Assembly (NCBI GenBank): GCA_002695035.1
Contig: NZNU01000072.1
Location: 1,727 to 37,074, forward strand
Origin: Micavibrio sp.
GTDB lineage: Bacteria; Pseudomonadota; Alphaproteobacteria; Micavibrionales; Micavibrionaceae
Direction: 5' to 3'
DNA: 35,348 bases
Shown: one piece after another, positions 1 to 7,491 of the stretch
Position numbering within the stretch: position 1 is the stretch's first letter
How the letters are laid out: every line of letters begins with the position of its first letter
Program-made: the position numbers and the translations under genes
The notes under the pieces: generated by a model
What the model saw: only the letters and a program-made list of their open reading frames with translations
The model's database searches: none
What the model was told of the DNA's origin: nothing

Positions 1-1787
1 TCTTCTACATCATATGCAGAAAATCGAATGCCCGCGGCTCCATGAAGCGTAAAGTTATAATTATGGTATTCGATAAAACCATTGGCCAAGCTATCCAGCT
101 TTATCGTGTCCCAATCATCACCGCCATAAATCGTGTCGCCTGTATTGGCCTCAATAGTATCGTTACCCGCCCCGCCATAAATGATGTCGATACCGTAGCT
201 GGTTGAGATGACATCGTTACCATCCCCGGCAAGAACCAAATTATTATCATATCCTGTTGTAATGGTATCATCTGCCGATGTTCCAACAACGAAGATATGG
301 TAAAAGCCATAGCCGCCGGATAACGTGGTTTGGGTATTTTCCTGTGTGATAAACACCGCGCGTTCAAAGACATTTGTGGAGTTATTTCCCCACAGATTAT
401 ACATATGGTTGCGGATATCGTTTTCTATGCCTGTTGCGGTCAAAAGAGGCGACAGCAGGTCCGACTGGCGGCCCGCGACAGAACCAGTTCCGCCATTGGC
501 GGCGGCCCACAGAGCATCCTCGAAATTGATGCTGAGCGTTTTATCGGCGTCGGAATACTCTAAAATACCATTGGCAACATAGGGGGTGTTACCTTCCTGC
601 ACCTTTTCCAGTGCGGACAGCCCCGCAAAATAAACGGACGCTTTGGCGATATCTTCCAGATGGGGTGAGAAGGTTGAGGCCAACCCGCCACCCTGAACCG
701 CCTCGCCCAACTGGTCCATATCATGGTACAGCGCACGAATGGCGGTATCACCAAACGGACGTACCCCCTCATCAATCGCAGAATAGGCAATAACAGAGCG
801 GAGGATTTCCGCATGCTTGCCATCTGTGTTGAGTTGACCCGCAACAGAATCAGCACCAATTTCGAAGGCAAAAGTGTCTTTATAAAGATAAGGCCAGATA
901 AAGGGGGCGGCGTATTGCCAGTCGGCATCCGCAACCTTGGTGGCGTCATCGGCATACATTCTTATGATAAGACTAGATACACTATGAAGCTCAGTTAGGG
1001 AAAAATTTAAGAAGCTATCAAATTCACCAACTTCGTCATATATGGAGTTTTCTGTCTGAAATTCTGGAACAGGAGAAGACAAAAAGAGGTCGCTTCTCGC
1101 AACGGCTAATGCTTCTCCAGAAAGATAACTCCCCCCTATACCATCGTAATTTACCGACCATGGAGTGGCAGAACCATACAGTAATGTTTTCAATGCAGCA
1201 TCATCGTCATTAGCAATATCAAGCTCTGTTTCGTTAACAGCATAAAGAAAGGGCATGGCGTCAAAAAGCTTAGCATTTTGACCGTATATGGCAGCAACAT
1301 ACCCACCAAGTCCTCCACCTAATGAGTGCCCTGTCAGGGAAATATCGGCATCCTGATAAACATTCGCCCCCGATGGATACAATTCTTCAGCGATGCTTTT
1401 ATAAAACTGTACCGCCATCTTCCCTTGCTGGCTTCCAGTCGCCGTATATCCAAGTCCTAAATTCCACCCATTTGCAATATCGGGTGTATCATCATCATCC
1501 CATGTGAAAGGATTCATAGAATCAGGTAACTGGTCCGTTCCGCGATAGGAAATGACAGTATCAATAACATTGCCATTCTCATCTTTTACTTGATACGCAA
1601 GACCGTAGAATCCTATATCTTGGGCATCTTCATTACCTATATTTTTATAGATTGCAGCATTTCCCAATTGCGTTCCGGCCGTGTCCAACGAATAATCGCC
1701 CGGCGCATCACCGAATTTTATTTGTGCGTTGTAGCCACGATTATAGGCATCCATTGAGAGTATGGCTTTGAAGATGTTTGAGTTCAT
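1..1787 (-). CDS. Secreted class-3 lipase with RTX-type calcium repeats (3' end beyond window)
   Basis: The reading frame stays open from an ATG at 1787 to the window edge, giving about 595 residues and no stop, so the C-terminus is missing. Residues about 78-85 (ISYRGTD) resemble the oxyanion region of class-3 lipases. GHSLGGG around Ser155 is the GxSxG nucleophile elbow, and aspartates and histidines further on could complete the triad. Residues about 500-575 contain GDGND, GGAGND and GGDDWD, which are glycine-aspartate nonapeptides of the RTX family. These bind calcium and usually mark type I secretion substrates. No N-terminal signal peptide is visible, which agrees with that route. A good Shine-Dalgarno (taggaga) lies just upstream, and the ATG overlaps the stop of the preceding gene by 4 bases. 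A lipase or esterase role is a family inference and the substrate is unknown. Confidence 0.85.
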   Translation of the reverse strand, partial: MNSNIFKAILSMDAYNRGYNAQIKFGDAPGDYSLDTAGTQLGNAAIYKNIGNEDAQDIGFYGLAYQVKDENGNVIDTVISYRGTDQLPDSMNPFTWDDDDTPDIANGWNLGLGYTATGSQQGKMAVQFYKSIAEELYPSGANVYQDADISLTGHSLGGGLGGYVAAIYGQNAKLFDAMPFLYAVNETELDIANDDDAALKTLLYGSATPWSVNYDGIGGSYLSGEALAVARSDLFLSSPVPEFQTENSIYDEVGEFDSFLNFSLTELHSVSSLIIRMYADDATKVADADWQYAAPFIWPYLYKDTFAFEIGADSVAGQLNTDGKHAEILRSVIAYSAIDEGVRPFGDTAIRALYHDMDQLGEAVQGGGLASTFSPHLEDIAKASVYFAGLSALEKVQEGNTPYVANGILEYSDADKTLSINFEDALWAAANGGTGSVAGRQSDLLSPLLTATGIENDIRNHMYNLWGNNSTNVFERAVFITQENTQTTLSGGYGFYHIFVVGTSADDTITTGYDNNLVLAGDGNDVISTSYGIDIIYGGAGNDTIEANTGDTIYGGDDWDTIKLDSLANGFIEYHNYNFTLHGAAGIRFSAYDVE

Positions 1788-2560
1788 TGTTTCTCTCCTA
1801 ATTTAAAATTGCCACCGTGTAAAATATTTGATAATTCAGGGCCACCACCAAGGAATTCTCCATTTAAGTGCCCCCCCCCCACGTCATCCAACCATGGCAA
1901 ATATTTTTCAATGCCCCATGCTATCGGCTCATCTGTAATTTCGAGGGTTATTTCTTTTAATTTCACACCCTCGCCAAAATACTCTTCAAAATGGGAATTG
2001 GTGATTTCGTAACGAATGGGGTACTGCCCTTGACTTTTATCCCAATTACGCTCGATCAGGTTTTTGACTGTCATAGGGTCGTTCATATCGGTGAATGTCA
2101 CCATCTGCGGGTATCCCGGGTAACGGGTCGGGTCGAGTGGCGCCTTCAAACCCGCATCCAGATTGGCGTAATATTTTATCCCCTCCGGTGTTGTCTCTCC
2201 CCCACCTTTTCCACCGTTATAAGGAAAAGCTTGATAGGCATAATTATCGTCATCAGGTGTGGTTAAAGCAAATAAAACACCGCGTTCACCAAGGTCAACA
2301 ACAACGGCCTCGCCCTTGACTTTGACCAGACTGCGCCAAGGTCGTTGGGTGTCACGGGGGTAGGGCCTGACCTGGGCGACAATTTCGCGCACGGCCGAAC
2401 CGGACTTTTCACCCTCGGGCGTGTCCACAACCACGGTCATCTTGTACCGCCAGCTATAGGTTTTGGTACTGTCTTTAAATTGGGTAATGTATACGACCAC
2501 ACCAACCGCAATTATTGCGACTGTGGCTAAACCTGCTAAAACCTTATTTCGTGTTTTCAA
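1784..2560 (-). CDS. Membrane-anchored periplasmic protein of unknown function, partner of the lipase
   Basis: This 258-aa protein starts at a TTG behind a strong Shine-Dalgarno (gggagaag). A single membrane segment at residues about 8-28 is followed by a soluble domain that should face the periplasm. I recall similar proteins of about 220-260 aa in rhizobia and other alphaproteobacteria, all uncharacterised. Conserved-looking patches include VDTPEGEKSGSAV, VKGEAVVVDLGERG, YPQMVTF and LKEITLEITDEP. The stop codon overlaps the lipase ATG by 4 bases, so the two are almost certainly translated together. Near the C-terminus a run of ten G residues in the coding strand encodes VGGG, and slippage there would change the last 30 or so residues. 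The function could be folding, inhibition or surface delivery of the lipase, but that is a guess. Confidence 0.8.
   Translation of the reverse strand: MKTRNKVLAGLATVAIIAVGVVVYITQFKDSTKTYSWRYKMTVVVDTPEGEKSGSAVREIVAQVRPYPRDTQRPWRSLVKVKGEAVVVDLGERGVLFALTTPDDDNYAYQAFPYNGGKGGGETTPEGIKYYANLDAGLKAPLDPTRYPGYPQMVTFTDMNDPMTVKNLIERNWDKSQGQYPIRYEITNSHFEEYFGEGVKLKEITLEITDEPIAWGIEKYLPWLDDVGGGHLNGEFLGGGPELSNILHGGNFKLGEKQ
1871..1880 (-). repeat. Homopolymeric tract, ten G on the coding strand
   Basis: Ten consecutive C on the plus strand read as ten G in the gene at 1784-2560. They lie about 90 bases before its stop and before the overlapping lipase start. This is the longest G/C run I noticed in the window. 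Tracts of this length are prone to slippage in replication and also in sequencing. Confidence 0.95.
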
Positions 2561-2671
2561 TATCTTCTCCCTAAAAAACGCCCTGCCTTAATCATGCTAT
2601 TTAATTCAACCAGCGTAAATTTGTCCACCCGTACATTCTATTTTAAATTCGCCTGGGTTGTATCAAAAAAC

Positions 2672-2700
2672 TTGACTTTATTTCCATAAGTTGGTAGATT
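2672..2700 (+). promoter_or_regulatory. Sigma-70-type promoter for the exported protein
   Basis: TTGACT at 2672-2677 and TAGATT at 2695-2700 are separated by 17 bases. This is close to the TTGACA-N17-TATAAT consensus and ends about 40 bases before the start at 2741. Confidence 0.6.
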
Positions 2701-2740
2701 TCACGCATCCAAAAATCGCTTGAGTTATAAAGGAAAAGAG

Positions 2741-3136
2741 ATGAAAAACCCCTTTCTTCTGACGGCCTTATTCGCAGGGTCAGTTGTTGTATTACCCTCA
2801 GCCATCAATGTAGCAACATCCGCTGCAAATGAAGGCATAGGATCGACAGCTTATGAATTTCTGGATACGGCGCGCCTCCCGACACATGTTCATGACTCCT
2901 ATGACGTATCATGTGATTTTGACAAAGAAAAAAGTAAGGTCACGCTGACAAATCACAGTTTGGGCGAAACAGCTGATTTTGAGGTCAAGCAAGTCTTCCC
3001 AAATCATTACAAAGGCAGTTTAAGCTCTGATTTTTCAGTAAATGTTATTGAAGACGGGCATTTATTTACAGGGCAAAAATGCTACTCCCAGCAAAATATG
3101 ACCGTACCACTGGCTTTGCAGATAGCATTCCGCTAA
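2741..3136 (+). CDS. Small exported protein of unknown function
   Basis: The 131-aa product starts at the ATG at 2741, which has an aaggaaaag Shine-Dalgarno and follows a recognisable promoter. A TTG 21 bases upstream is in frame but has no such site. Residues 1 to about 28 form a signal peptide: MKN, then a hydrophobic stretch, then small residues near ATSAA. The mature part is about 100 residues and has two cysteines (in VSCDF and GQKCYS) that could form a disulfide in the periplasm. I do not recognise a family. It is convergent with the yqaA-like gene and appears monocistronic. Confidence 0.7.
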   Translation: MKNPFLLTALFAGSVVVLPSAINVATSAANEGIGSTAYEFLDTARLPTHVHDSYDVSCDFDKEKSKVTLTNHSLGETADFEVKQVFPNHYKGSLSSDFSVNVIEDGHLFTGQKCYSQQNMTVPLALQIAFR

Positions 3137-3170
3137 AACCATTTCAAATTCAGGTGCATCAAATACTTAT

Positions 3171-3608
3171 TCATAAAAACTGTTTCGTTGCGTATATAAC
3201 GAAAACATAACGACCTGTTTTTGCCAAAGTCACTATGGCCAGAAAAATGGGAAAGGGCGTTTTCATTACGCCCGCAATTATTGTGAGAGGATCCCCAACA
3301 AACGGTGTCCAACTGAGTAATAACGACCATACACCGTATTTCTTATAAAACCGCTGGGCACGAATGAGGTTTTCTTCTTTTACAGGAAAGAATTTCTTAT
3401 GCTTGAATTTTTCTATGCCACGCCCCAGATACCAGTTCACACATGACCCAAGCACATTTCCAAAACTGGCAAAAACCAATAACAACCACACAGACACATT
3501 CGTTTTGGTAAGATAAGCGACCAGCAAAATTTCGGACTGCATCGGAAAGATTGTCGCCGCCAGAAAAGCGGTCGCAAAAAGACTGAGCAATATGAGCAAA
3601 CTCTCCAA
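3171..3608 (-). CDS. yqaA: YqaA-type small VTT/DedA-like membrane protein
   Basis: The 145-aa product has about four hydrophobic segments and matches the length of the YqaA family (about 140 aa), a short branch of the VTT (SNARE-associated/DedA-like) superfamily. Typical features are FPMQSEILL near the first segment, GNVLGSCVNWYLGRG, and a later SWTPFVGDPLTIIAGVM segment with the re-entrant-loop pattern. VTT proteins as a group are linked to movement of phospholipids and polyprenyl lipids across membranes. The exact role of YqaA is unknown. The start is a TTG at 3608, because the nearby ATG upstream is out of frame and quickly hits a stop. It stands alone. A larger VTT domain is fused to a phospholipase at 14731-16884. 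Confidence 0.8.
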   Translation of the reverse strand: MESLLILLSLFATAFLAATIFPMQSEILLVAYLTKTNVSVWLLLVFASFGNVLGSCVNWYLGRGIEKFKHKKFFPVKEENLIRAQRFYKKYGVWSLLLSWTPFVGDPLTIIAGVMKTPFPIFLAIVTLAKTGRYVFVIYATKQFL

Positions 3609-3782
3609 TTTTATAACATCCCTTCAGCACGCCCTAATCGGTAAAAATACGACTTCGCAATATTACATATGTTTTGACGGCGCAAAGTATAATTTTATTT
3701 TACATTTGTTTTTTACACTCATAAGTTTTTTTGCTAGGGTCTCTAAATAATAAAAATATAAATATCAAGAACAGAGGTTTAC

Positions 3783-4739
3783 ATGACGGCAGATAAAAAT
3801 TCCGCAAGTTCCGGTGCGGATAACAGTCCATTTCATAAACGTGGCGGCGGTTCTGGCCGCAGGTCGGCTCCTCAAGGGCGCAAATCTATGCGTGCAAAAA
3901 GGATTAACCTAAAGGGGCTTGTAAAGCCACAGCCCTATAAAACAGGTATGAAATTAACCCCGAAAGAAGTCTTTTCCACTTCGGCACATGATGAAATGAT
4001 GGATCGTGCCACATCTGAAATGAACGATAATCAGCACTCAGATTTTCAGGATGACAGTGGTGAACTCTCATTTCACGGCGTTCCGCTCAACGAAGATCTG
4101 GAGCTGTCTCCTGAAATGATAGAAGAATATTGCGAGCGGGAACCTTTCCTTCTGACAAGCCCCATGTCAATGGCCGGAAATGCCAAATTCGGAATTATTC
4201 CAGCACGTTTCAAAGCTCAGGCCGATGCCTTTGAAGAAGAAATGGAAATCATAGAATTGGCACGCAGTACACCTGAAAACAGAAAAAACTCCAGAAGCGG
4301 GCAAACGCTTGTATCTTTGGATAAAGTGCAAAATCTGGCCAGTATGTTTCACCGTGTCAGCGAAGGCGATACATTGGACGCCGAATATGAAGCCGCAGAA
4401 AAAGGTTATACAGAGTATATGGAAGCCTATAAAGTCGCAGCAGACATCTACCACCGCCAAATGCGTGAAACGGCTTATCAGCTCAGTACAAAATTATCAC
4501 GTCGCGATATCGGCCTATATGCTCAAAACATGTGGTTAAACAACTACAAAAGAAATGAAGATGTGCATTGTAATACAGCGTTTTTCACTCATGATGTATC
4601 GGAGCAACCGTTATTACTACAGAAATGTGCACATAATACGGCTCTTGCCGCCTTGAAATGGATGGCTTTGGTTATTAATGAAATGCCTATGAACCAAGGC
4701 ATGGATAAACCCGGCTCCTACGACGTCGCACCAAAATAA
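3783..4739 (+). CDS. Protein of unknown function, basic N-terminus, soluble
   Basis: The 318-aa product starts at the ATG at 3783 behind an agagg Shine-Dalgarno. Residues 1-56 are low in complexity and rich in Lys, Arg, Gly and Ser (GGGSGRRSAPQGRKSMRAKR), like a disordered nucleic-acid or membrane-surface binding tail. Residues about 60-120 are acidic. The rest looks helical, and a segment about 195-260 has many Glu, Ala, Tyr and Lys that could form a coiled coil. There is no signal peptide or membrane segment. I do not recognise any family or catalytic motif. The gene is a single unit: an AT-rich leader precedes it and a strong intrinsic terminator follows. A cytoplasmic structural or regulatory role is possible but unsupported. 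Confidence 0.75.
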   Translation: MTADKNSASSGADNSPFHKRGGGSGRRSAPQGRKSMRAKRINLKGLVKPQPYKTGMKLTPKEVFSTSAHDEMMDRATSEMNDNQHSDFQDDSGELSFHGVPLNEDLELSPEMIEEYCEREPFLLTSPMSMAGNAKFGIIPARFKAQADAFEEEMEIIELARSTPENRKNSRSGQTLVSLDKVQNLASMFHRVSEGDTLDAEYEAAEKGYTEYMEAYKVAADIYHRQMRETAYQLSTKLSRRDIGLYAQNMWLNNYKRNEDVHCNTAFFTHDVSEQPLLLQKCAHNTALAALKWMALVINEMPMNQGMDKPGSYDVAPK

Positions 4740-4766
4740 TATTAAATATTACAAAACACTTTGCAG

Positions 4767-4796
4767 CGCTTCCGGCTCCCCCGGAAGCGTTTTTTT
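4767..4796 (+). terminator. Rho-independent terminator after the 318-aa protein gene
   Basis: A perfect 9-bp stem (CGCTTCCGG, five-base loop, CCGGAAGCG) is followed by seven T. Confidence 0.93.
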
Positions 4797-4815
4797 ATAC
4801 TTCTATGATTAAAAA

Positions 4816-4841
4816 GGAACGCACCGCCCCCCTGCCCCGTT
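4816..4841 (+). promoter_or_regulatory. EcfG-type general stress promoter of the OYE-ALDH operon
   Basis: GGAAC at 4816-4820 and CGTT at 4838-4841 are separated by 17 bases. This is an exact match to the known alphaproteobacterial EcfG consensus (GGAAC-N16/17-CGTT). It lies 45 bases upstream of the reductase start and just after the previous terminator. Confidence 0.75.
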
Positions 4842-4886
4842 AGAGAAGCAAGTTACTAAGCACAATTAATTTTAACAGGACAGAAG

Positions 4887-5990
4887 ATGACTTCCTTATT
4901 TGAAAAATGCAGCATTGGCGATCTCGACTTTAAAAACCGCATTTTCATGGCTCCTCTGACCCGCAGCCGGGCTGATGATGCCACTGACATACCCGCAGAT
5001 ATCGCCATAGAGTATTACAAACAGCGCGCCTCGGCCGGACTTATTATTACTGAAGCCACACAAATCAGTCAGCGTGGTAAGGGATATATAAAAACACCCG
5101 GGATTTATAACGATAAACAGGCCGCTAAATGGAAAGAAATTACTGACGTTGTGCATGAGGAAGGCGGCAAGATATTCCTTCAACTCTGGCATGTTGGGCG
5201 CATCAGTCACACTTCAATTCAACCGGATGGGAAAAATCCGGTGTCATCCAGTGCGGTAAAGGCCGACACAAAAACATTTACACAAGACGGTTATCAGGAT
5301 GTGTCCGAGCCGGAAGCGCTGTCGGTAGATGGTATAAAACAAACTATTGCGGATTTCAAAAAAGGCGCTGAACTTTGCAAAAAGGCCGGATTTGACGGTG
5401 TTGAAATTCACGGCGCCAATGGTTATTTGATTGACCAGTTTCTGCGCGATAAAACCAATAAAAGAGATGATGCCTATGGCGGATCAGTTGAAAACAGGGC
5501 ACGTTTTCTGCTTGAAATTGTAGATGCTGTTAAAGAGGTATGGCCGACAAATCGCATAGGGGTCAGACTATCCCCGACAGGCAGTTTTAACGATATGGGT
5601 GATAGTGATCCTTTAACCATGTTTTCGCATGTTGTCGATCAGTTAAATGATCGCAAAGTCGGCTACCTTCATCTCGTAGAAAGATTTCCAGGTATGGATG
5701 TCGGTAATGATGACCTCGCAACTATAAATACATTAATTGAAAAATGGCAGGGATTTTACATCGCCAATGGTGATTATGACATCCTGAAAGCCAAAGACGC
5801 TGTCCAGTCAAAACATGCTGACGCGATTGCGTTTGGCCGTCCTTTCATTGCTAACCCCGATCTGCCCGAACGGCTGGAAAAAGGGGCTGAATTAAACGAA
5901 CCGGATGAAGACACTTTTTATGGCGGGGGCGCCGAAGGGTATACAGATTATCCCTTCCTGTCAGAAAGCAAGAAAACAGAAGCGGCGTAA
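4887..5990 (+). CDS. Old Yellow Enzyme family NAD(P)H:flavin oxidoreductase (NemA-like ene-reductase)
   Basis: The 367-aa product has the length and motifs of the Old Yellow Enzyme class: an FMN-bound TIM barrel that reduces activated C=C bonds such as enals, enones, N-ethylmaleimide and nitroesters. MAPLTRSRA (residues 21-29) and LQLWHVGR (98-105) line the flavin site. HGANGYLIDQFL holds the substrate-binding pair H175/N178 and the likely proton donor Y180. GGSVENRARF and AIAFGRPFIANPDLPERL are the family phosphate-binding region. It starts at the ATG at 4887 with an aggaca Shine-Dalgarno. It is the first gene of a pair with the aldehyde dehydrogenase 41 bases downstream and sits behind an EcfG-like promoter, so stress-induced clearance of reactive electrophiles is the likely role. 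The physiological substrate is unknown. Confidence 0.93.
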   Translation: MTSLFEKCSIGDLDFKNRIFMAPLTRSRADDATDIPADIAIEYYKQRASAGLIITEATQISQRGKGYIKTPGIYNDKQAAKWKEITDVVHEEGGKIFLQLWHVGRISHTSIQPDGKNPVSSSAVKADTKTFTQDGYQDVSEPEALSVDGIKQTIADFKKGAELCKKAGFDGVEIHGANGYLIDQFLRDKTNKRDDAYGGSVENRARFLLEIVDAVKEVWPTNRIGVRLSPTGSFNDMGDSDPLTMFSHVVDQLNDRKVGYLHLVERFPGMDVGNDDLATINTLIEKWQGFYIANGDYDILKAKDAVQSKHADAIAFGRPFIANPDLPERLEKGAELNEPDEDTFYGGGAEGYTDYPFLSESKKTEAA

Positions 5991-6031
5991 ATCTAAAAAA
6001 AATCCCATAAAAACCTCAAAAGGAGCAAGAC

Positions 6032-7441
6032 ATGGTACATGCCCAAAAAGCAATACAACAAGATAACCGGGAAACGGTGAAAACCTATAATCCCGCCACC
6101 GGTGAATTGCATAAAACATATTCTTTGCATACAAAAGATGAAGCGGAACAAATTATTGAAGACACGCATGAAGCTTTTTTGAGCTGGCGCAAGACACCAA
6201 TTGAAGAACGCGCAGAAATTATAAAAAATATTGGAAAGACCTTGTCCAAATATAAGGATGAACTGACTAATATGATGGCCGACCAAATGGGTAAGCCTTT
6301 GGAGCAGGGTCAGCAGGAAGTTGATCTATGCGCCCAGATTTGTGAATATACTGCCACCGAAAGTATAAAATATCTTCAAGACGAAGAACGTGATTTGGAA
6401 GATGGAAAAGGTATTATTACATATCAGCCCATTGGTGTTGTCTTAGGATTGCAGCCTTGGAATTTCCCACTTTATCAAGCAGTACGCTACAGCGTGGCAA
6501 ATATTCTGGCTGGTAATACAACTGTCTTTAAACACGCGGAAATATGCTGGGAAACAGCTGAAAAGCTTGAACGTATATTCGAAGAAGCGGGCGTTCCGGA
6601 AAACGTCTTCAGTGTTATCTATGTTAAAGATGAAACAGTAGATGAGCTTATCGAACACGATAGAGTGCGAGCTGTTTCATTTACAGGGAGTGCTGAGGCC
6701 GGAAAAATTGTAGCTGAGAAAGCAGGAAAGGTTTTGAAAAAAACCGTTTTGGAACTTGGCGGTAGTGACCCTTATATAATACTCGAGGATGCTGATCTTG
6801 ATAAAGCCGTTGAAGCATGCACGCAAGGCCGGTTGGTGAACAGCGGACAAACCTGCACATCCGCCAAACGCTTTATTGTTCTCGACAGCATATATGATGA
6901 TTTCAAAACAAAATTCGTCGAGGCCATGAAAGACGCCAAATACGGAAATCCGCATGATGACGATATTGATTTCGGTCCACTTGCTCGAAAAGATCTGCAG
7001 GAAAAATTGAGAGATCAGGTTCGTGATTCAGTTAAAGCTGGTGCAAAGATACTTTGTGGTGGGGAAATGCCGGAAGGTGAAGGTGCTTTCTATCCAGCAA
7101 CAGTACTTGAAAATGCGCAGCCGGGCTCACCTGCATATGATGATGAATTATTTGGCCCAGTTGCCGTTCTTTTCCGTGCGGAAGATGAGGCACATGCTAT
7201 TCAGATTGCAAATGACCACAGATACGGCCTTGGTGGCGGCGTAATGTCGGAAAACCTTGACCGTGCACTGAAAATTGCCAAAGAGGAAATAGATACCGGT
7301 ATGGTTAATGTTAATGGTTACCACACAGCGTTGCCTAATATGCCCTTTGGTGGTGTAAAGGAAAGCGGTTATGGTCGTGAACACGCTGGATTTGGAGTTC
7401 GTGAGTTTGTGAACATCAAATCAATAATGATTTCTAAATAG
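6032..7441 (+). CDS. NAD(P)-dependent aldehyde dehydrogenase, succinate-semialdehyde dehydrogenase (Sad/YneI) type
   Basis: The 469-aa product is a complete aldehyde dehydrogenase. It has the oxyanion Asn144 in LQPWNFP, the cofactor loop FTGSAEAG (218-225), the general base Glu241 in ELGGSDP and the catalytic Cys275 in NSGQTCTSAKR. FGGVKESGYGRE near the end is the usual C-terminal signature. It resembles E. coli Sad (YneI) more than GabD in length, in ELGGSDP and in the PWNFPL context, so it may oxidise succinate semialdehyde or related short aldehydes to acids. The start at 6032 has an excellent aaaaggag Shine-Dalgarno. It follows the Old Yellow Enzyme gene and probably shares its EcfG-like promoter. 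Reduction of an enal followed by oxidation of the resulting aldehyde would make a coherent two-step detoxification; that link is inferred. Confidence 0.93.
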   Translation: MVHAQKAIQQDNRETVKTYNPATGELHKTYSLHTKDEAEQIIEDTHEAFLSWRKTPIEERAEIIKNIGKTLSKYKDELTNMMADQMGKPLEQGQQEVDLCAQICEYTATESIKYLQDEERDLEDGKGIITYQPIGVVLGLQPWNFPLYQAVRYSVANILAGNTTVFKHAEICWETAEKLERIFEEAGVPENVFSVIYVKDETVDELIEHDRVRAVSFTGSAEAGKIVAEKAGKVLKKTVLELGGSDPYIILEDADLDKAVEACTQGRLVNSGQTCTSAKRFIVLDSIYDDFKTKFVEAMKDAKYGNPHDDDIDFGPLARKDLQEKLRDQVRDSVKAGAKILCGGEMPEGEGAFYPATVLENAQPGSPAYDDELFGPVAVLFRAEDEAHAIQIANDHRYGLGGGVMSENLDRALKIAKEEIDTGMVNVNGYHTALPNMPFGGVKESGYGREHAGFGVREFVNIKSIMISK

Positions 7442-7465
7442 GTCATTAGGATACTGGTTTAGAAG

Positions 7466-7491
7466 AAGCGGGGTTTTTCCCCGCTTTTTTT
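7466..7491 (+). terminator. Rho-independent terminator after the aldehyde dehydrogenase
   Basis: The stem AAGCGGGG, a five-T loop and CCCCGCTT are followed by more T. The T run touches the stop codon of the convergent minus-strand gene, so the hairpin may also help end that transcript, although its U-tract on that side is poor. Confidence 0.9.

Noticed and set aside
560-955. Antisense-frame ORFs within the lipase region
   Set aside because: They are in another frame of the same strand as the lipase. The lipase frame is open from 1787 to the edge and has GHSLGGG and RTX repeats.
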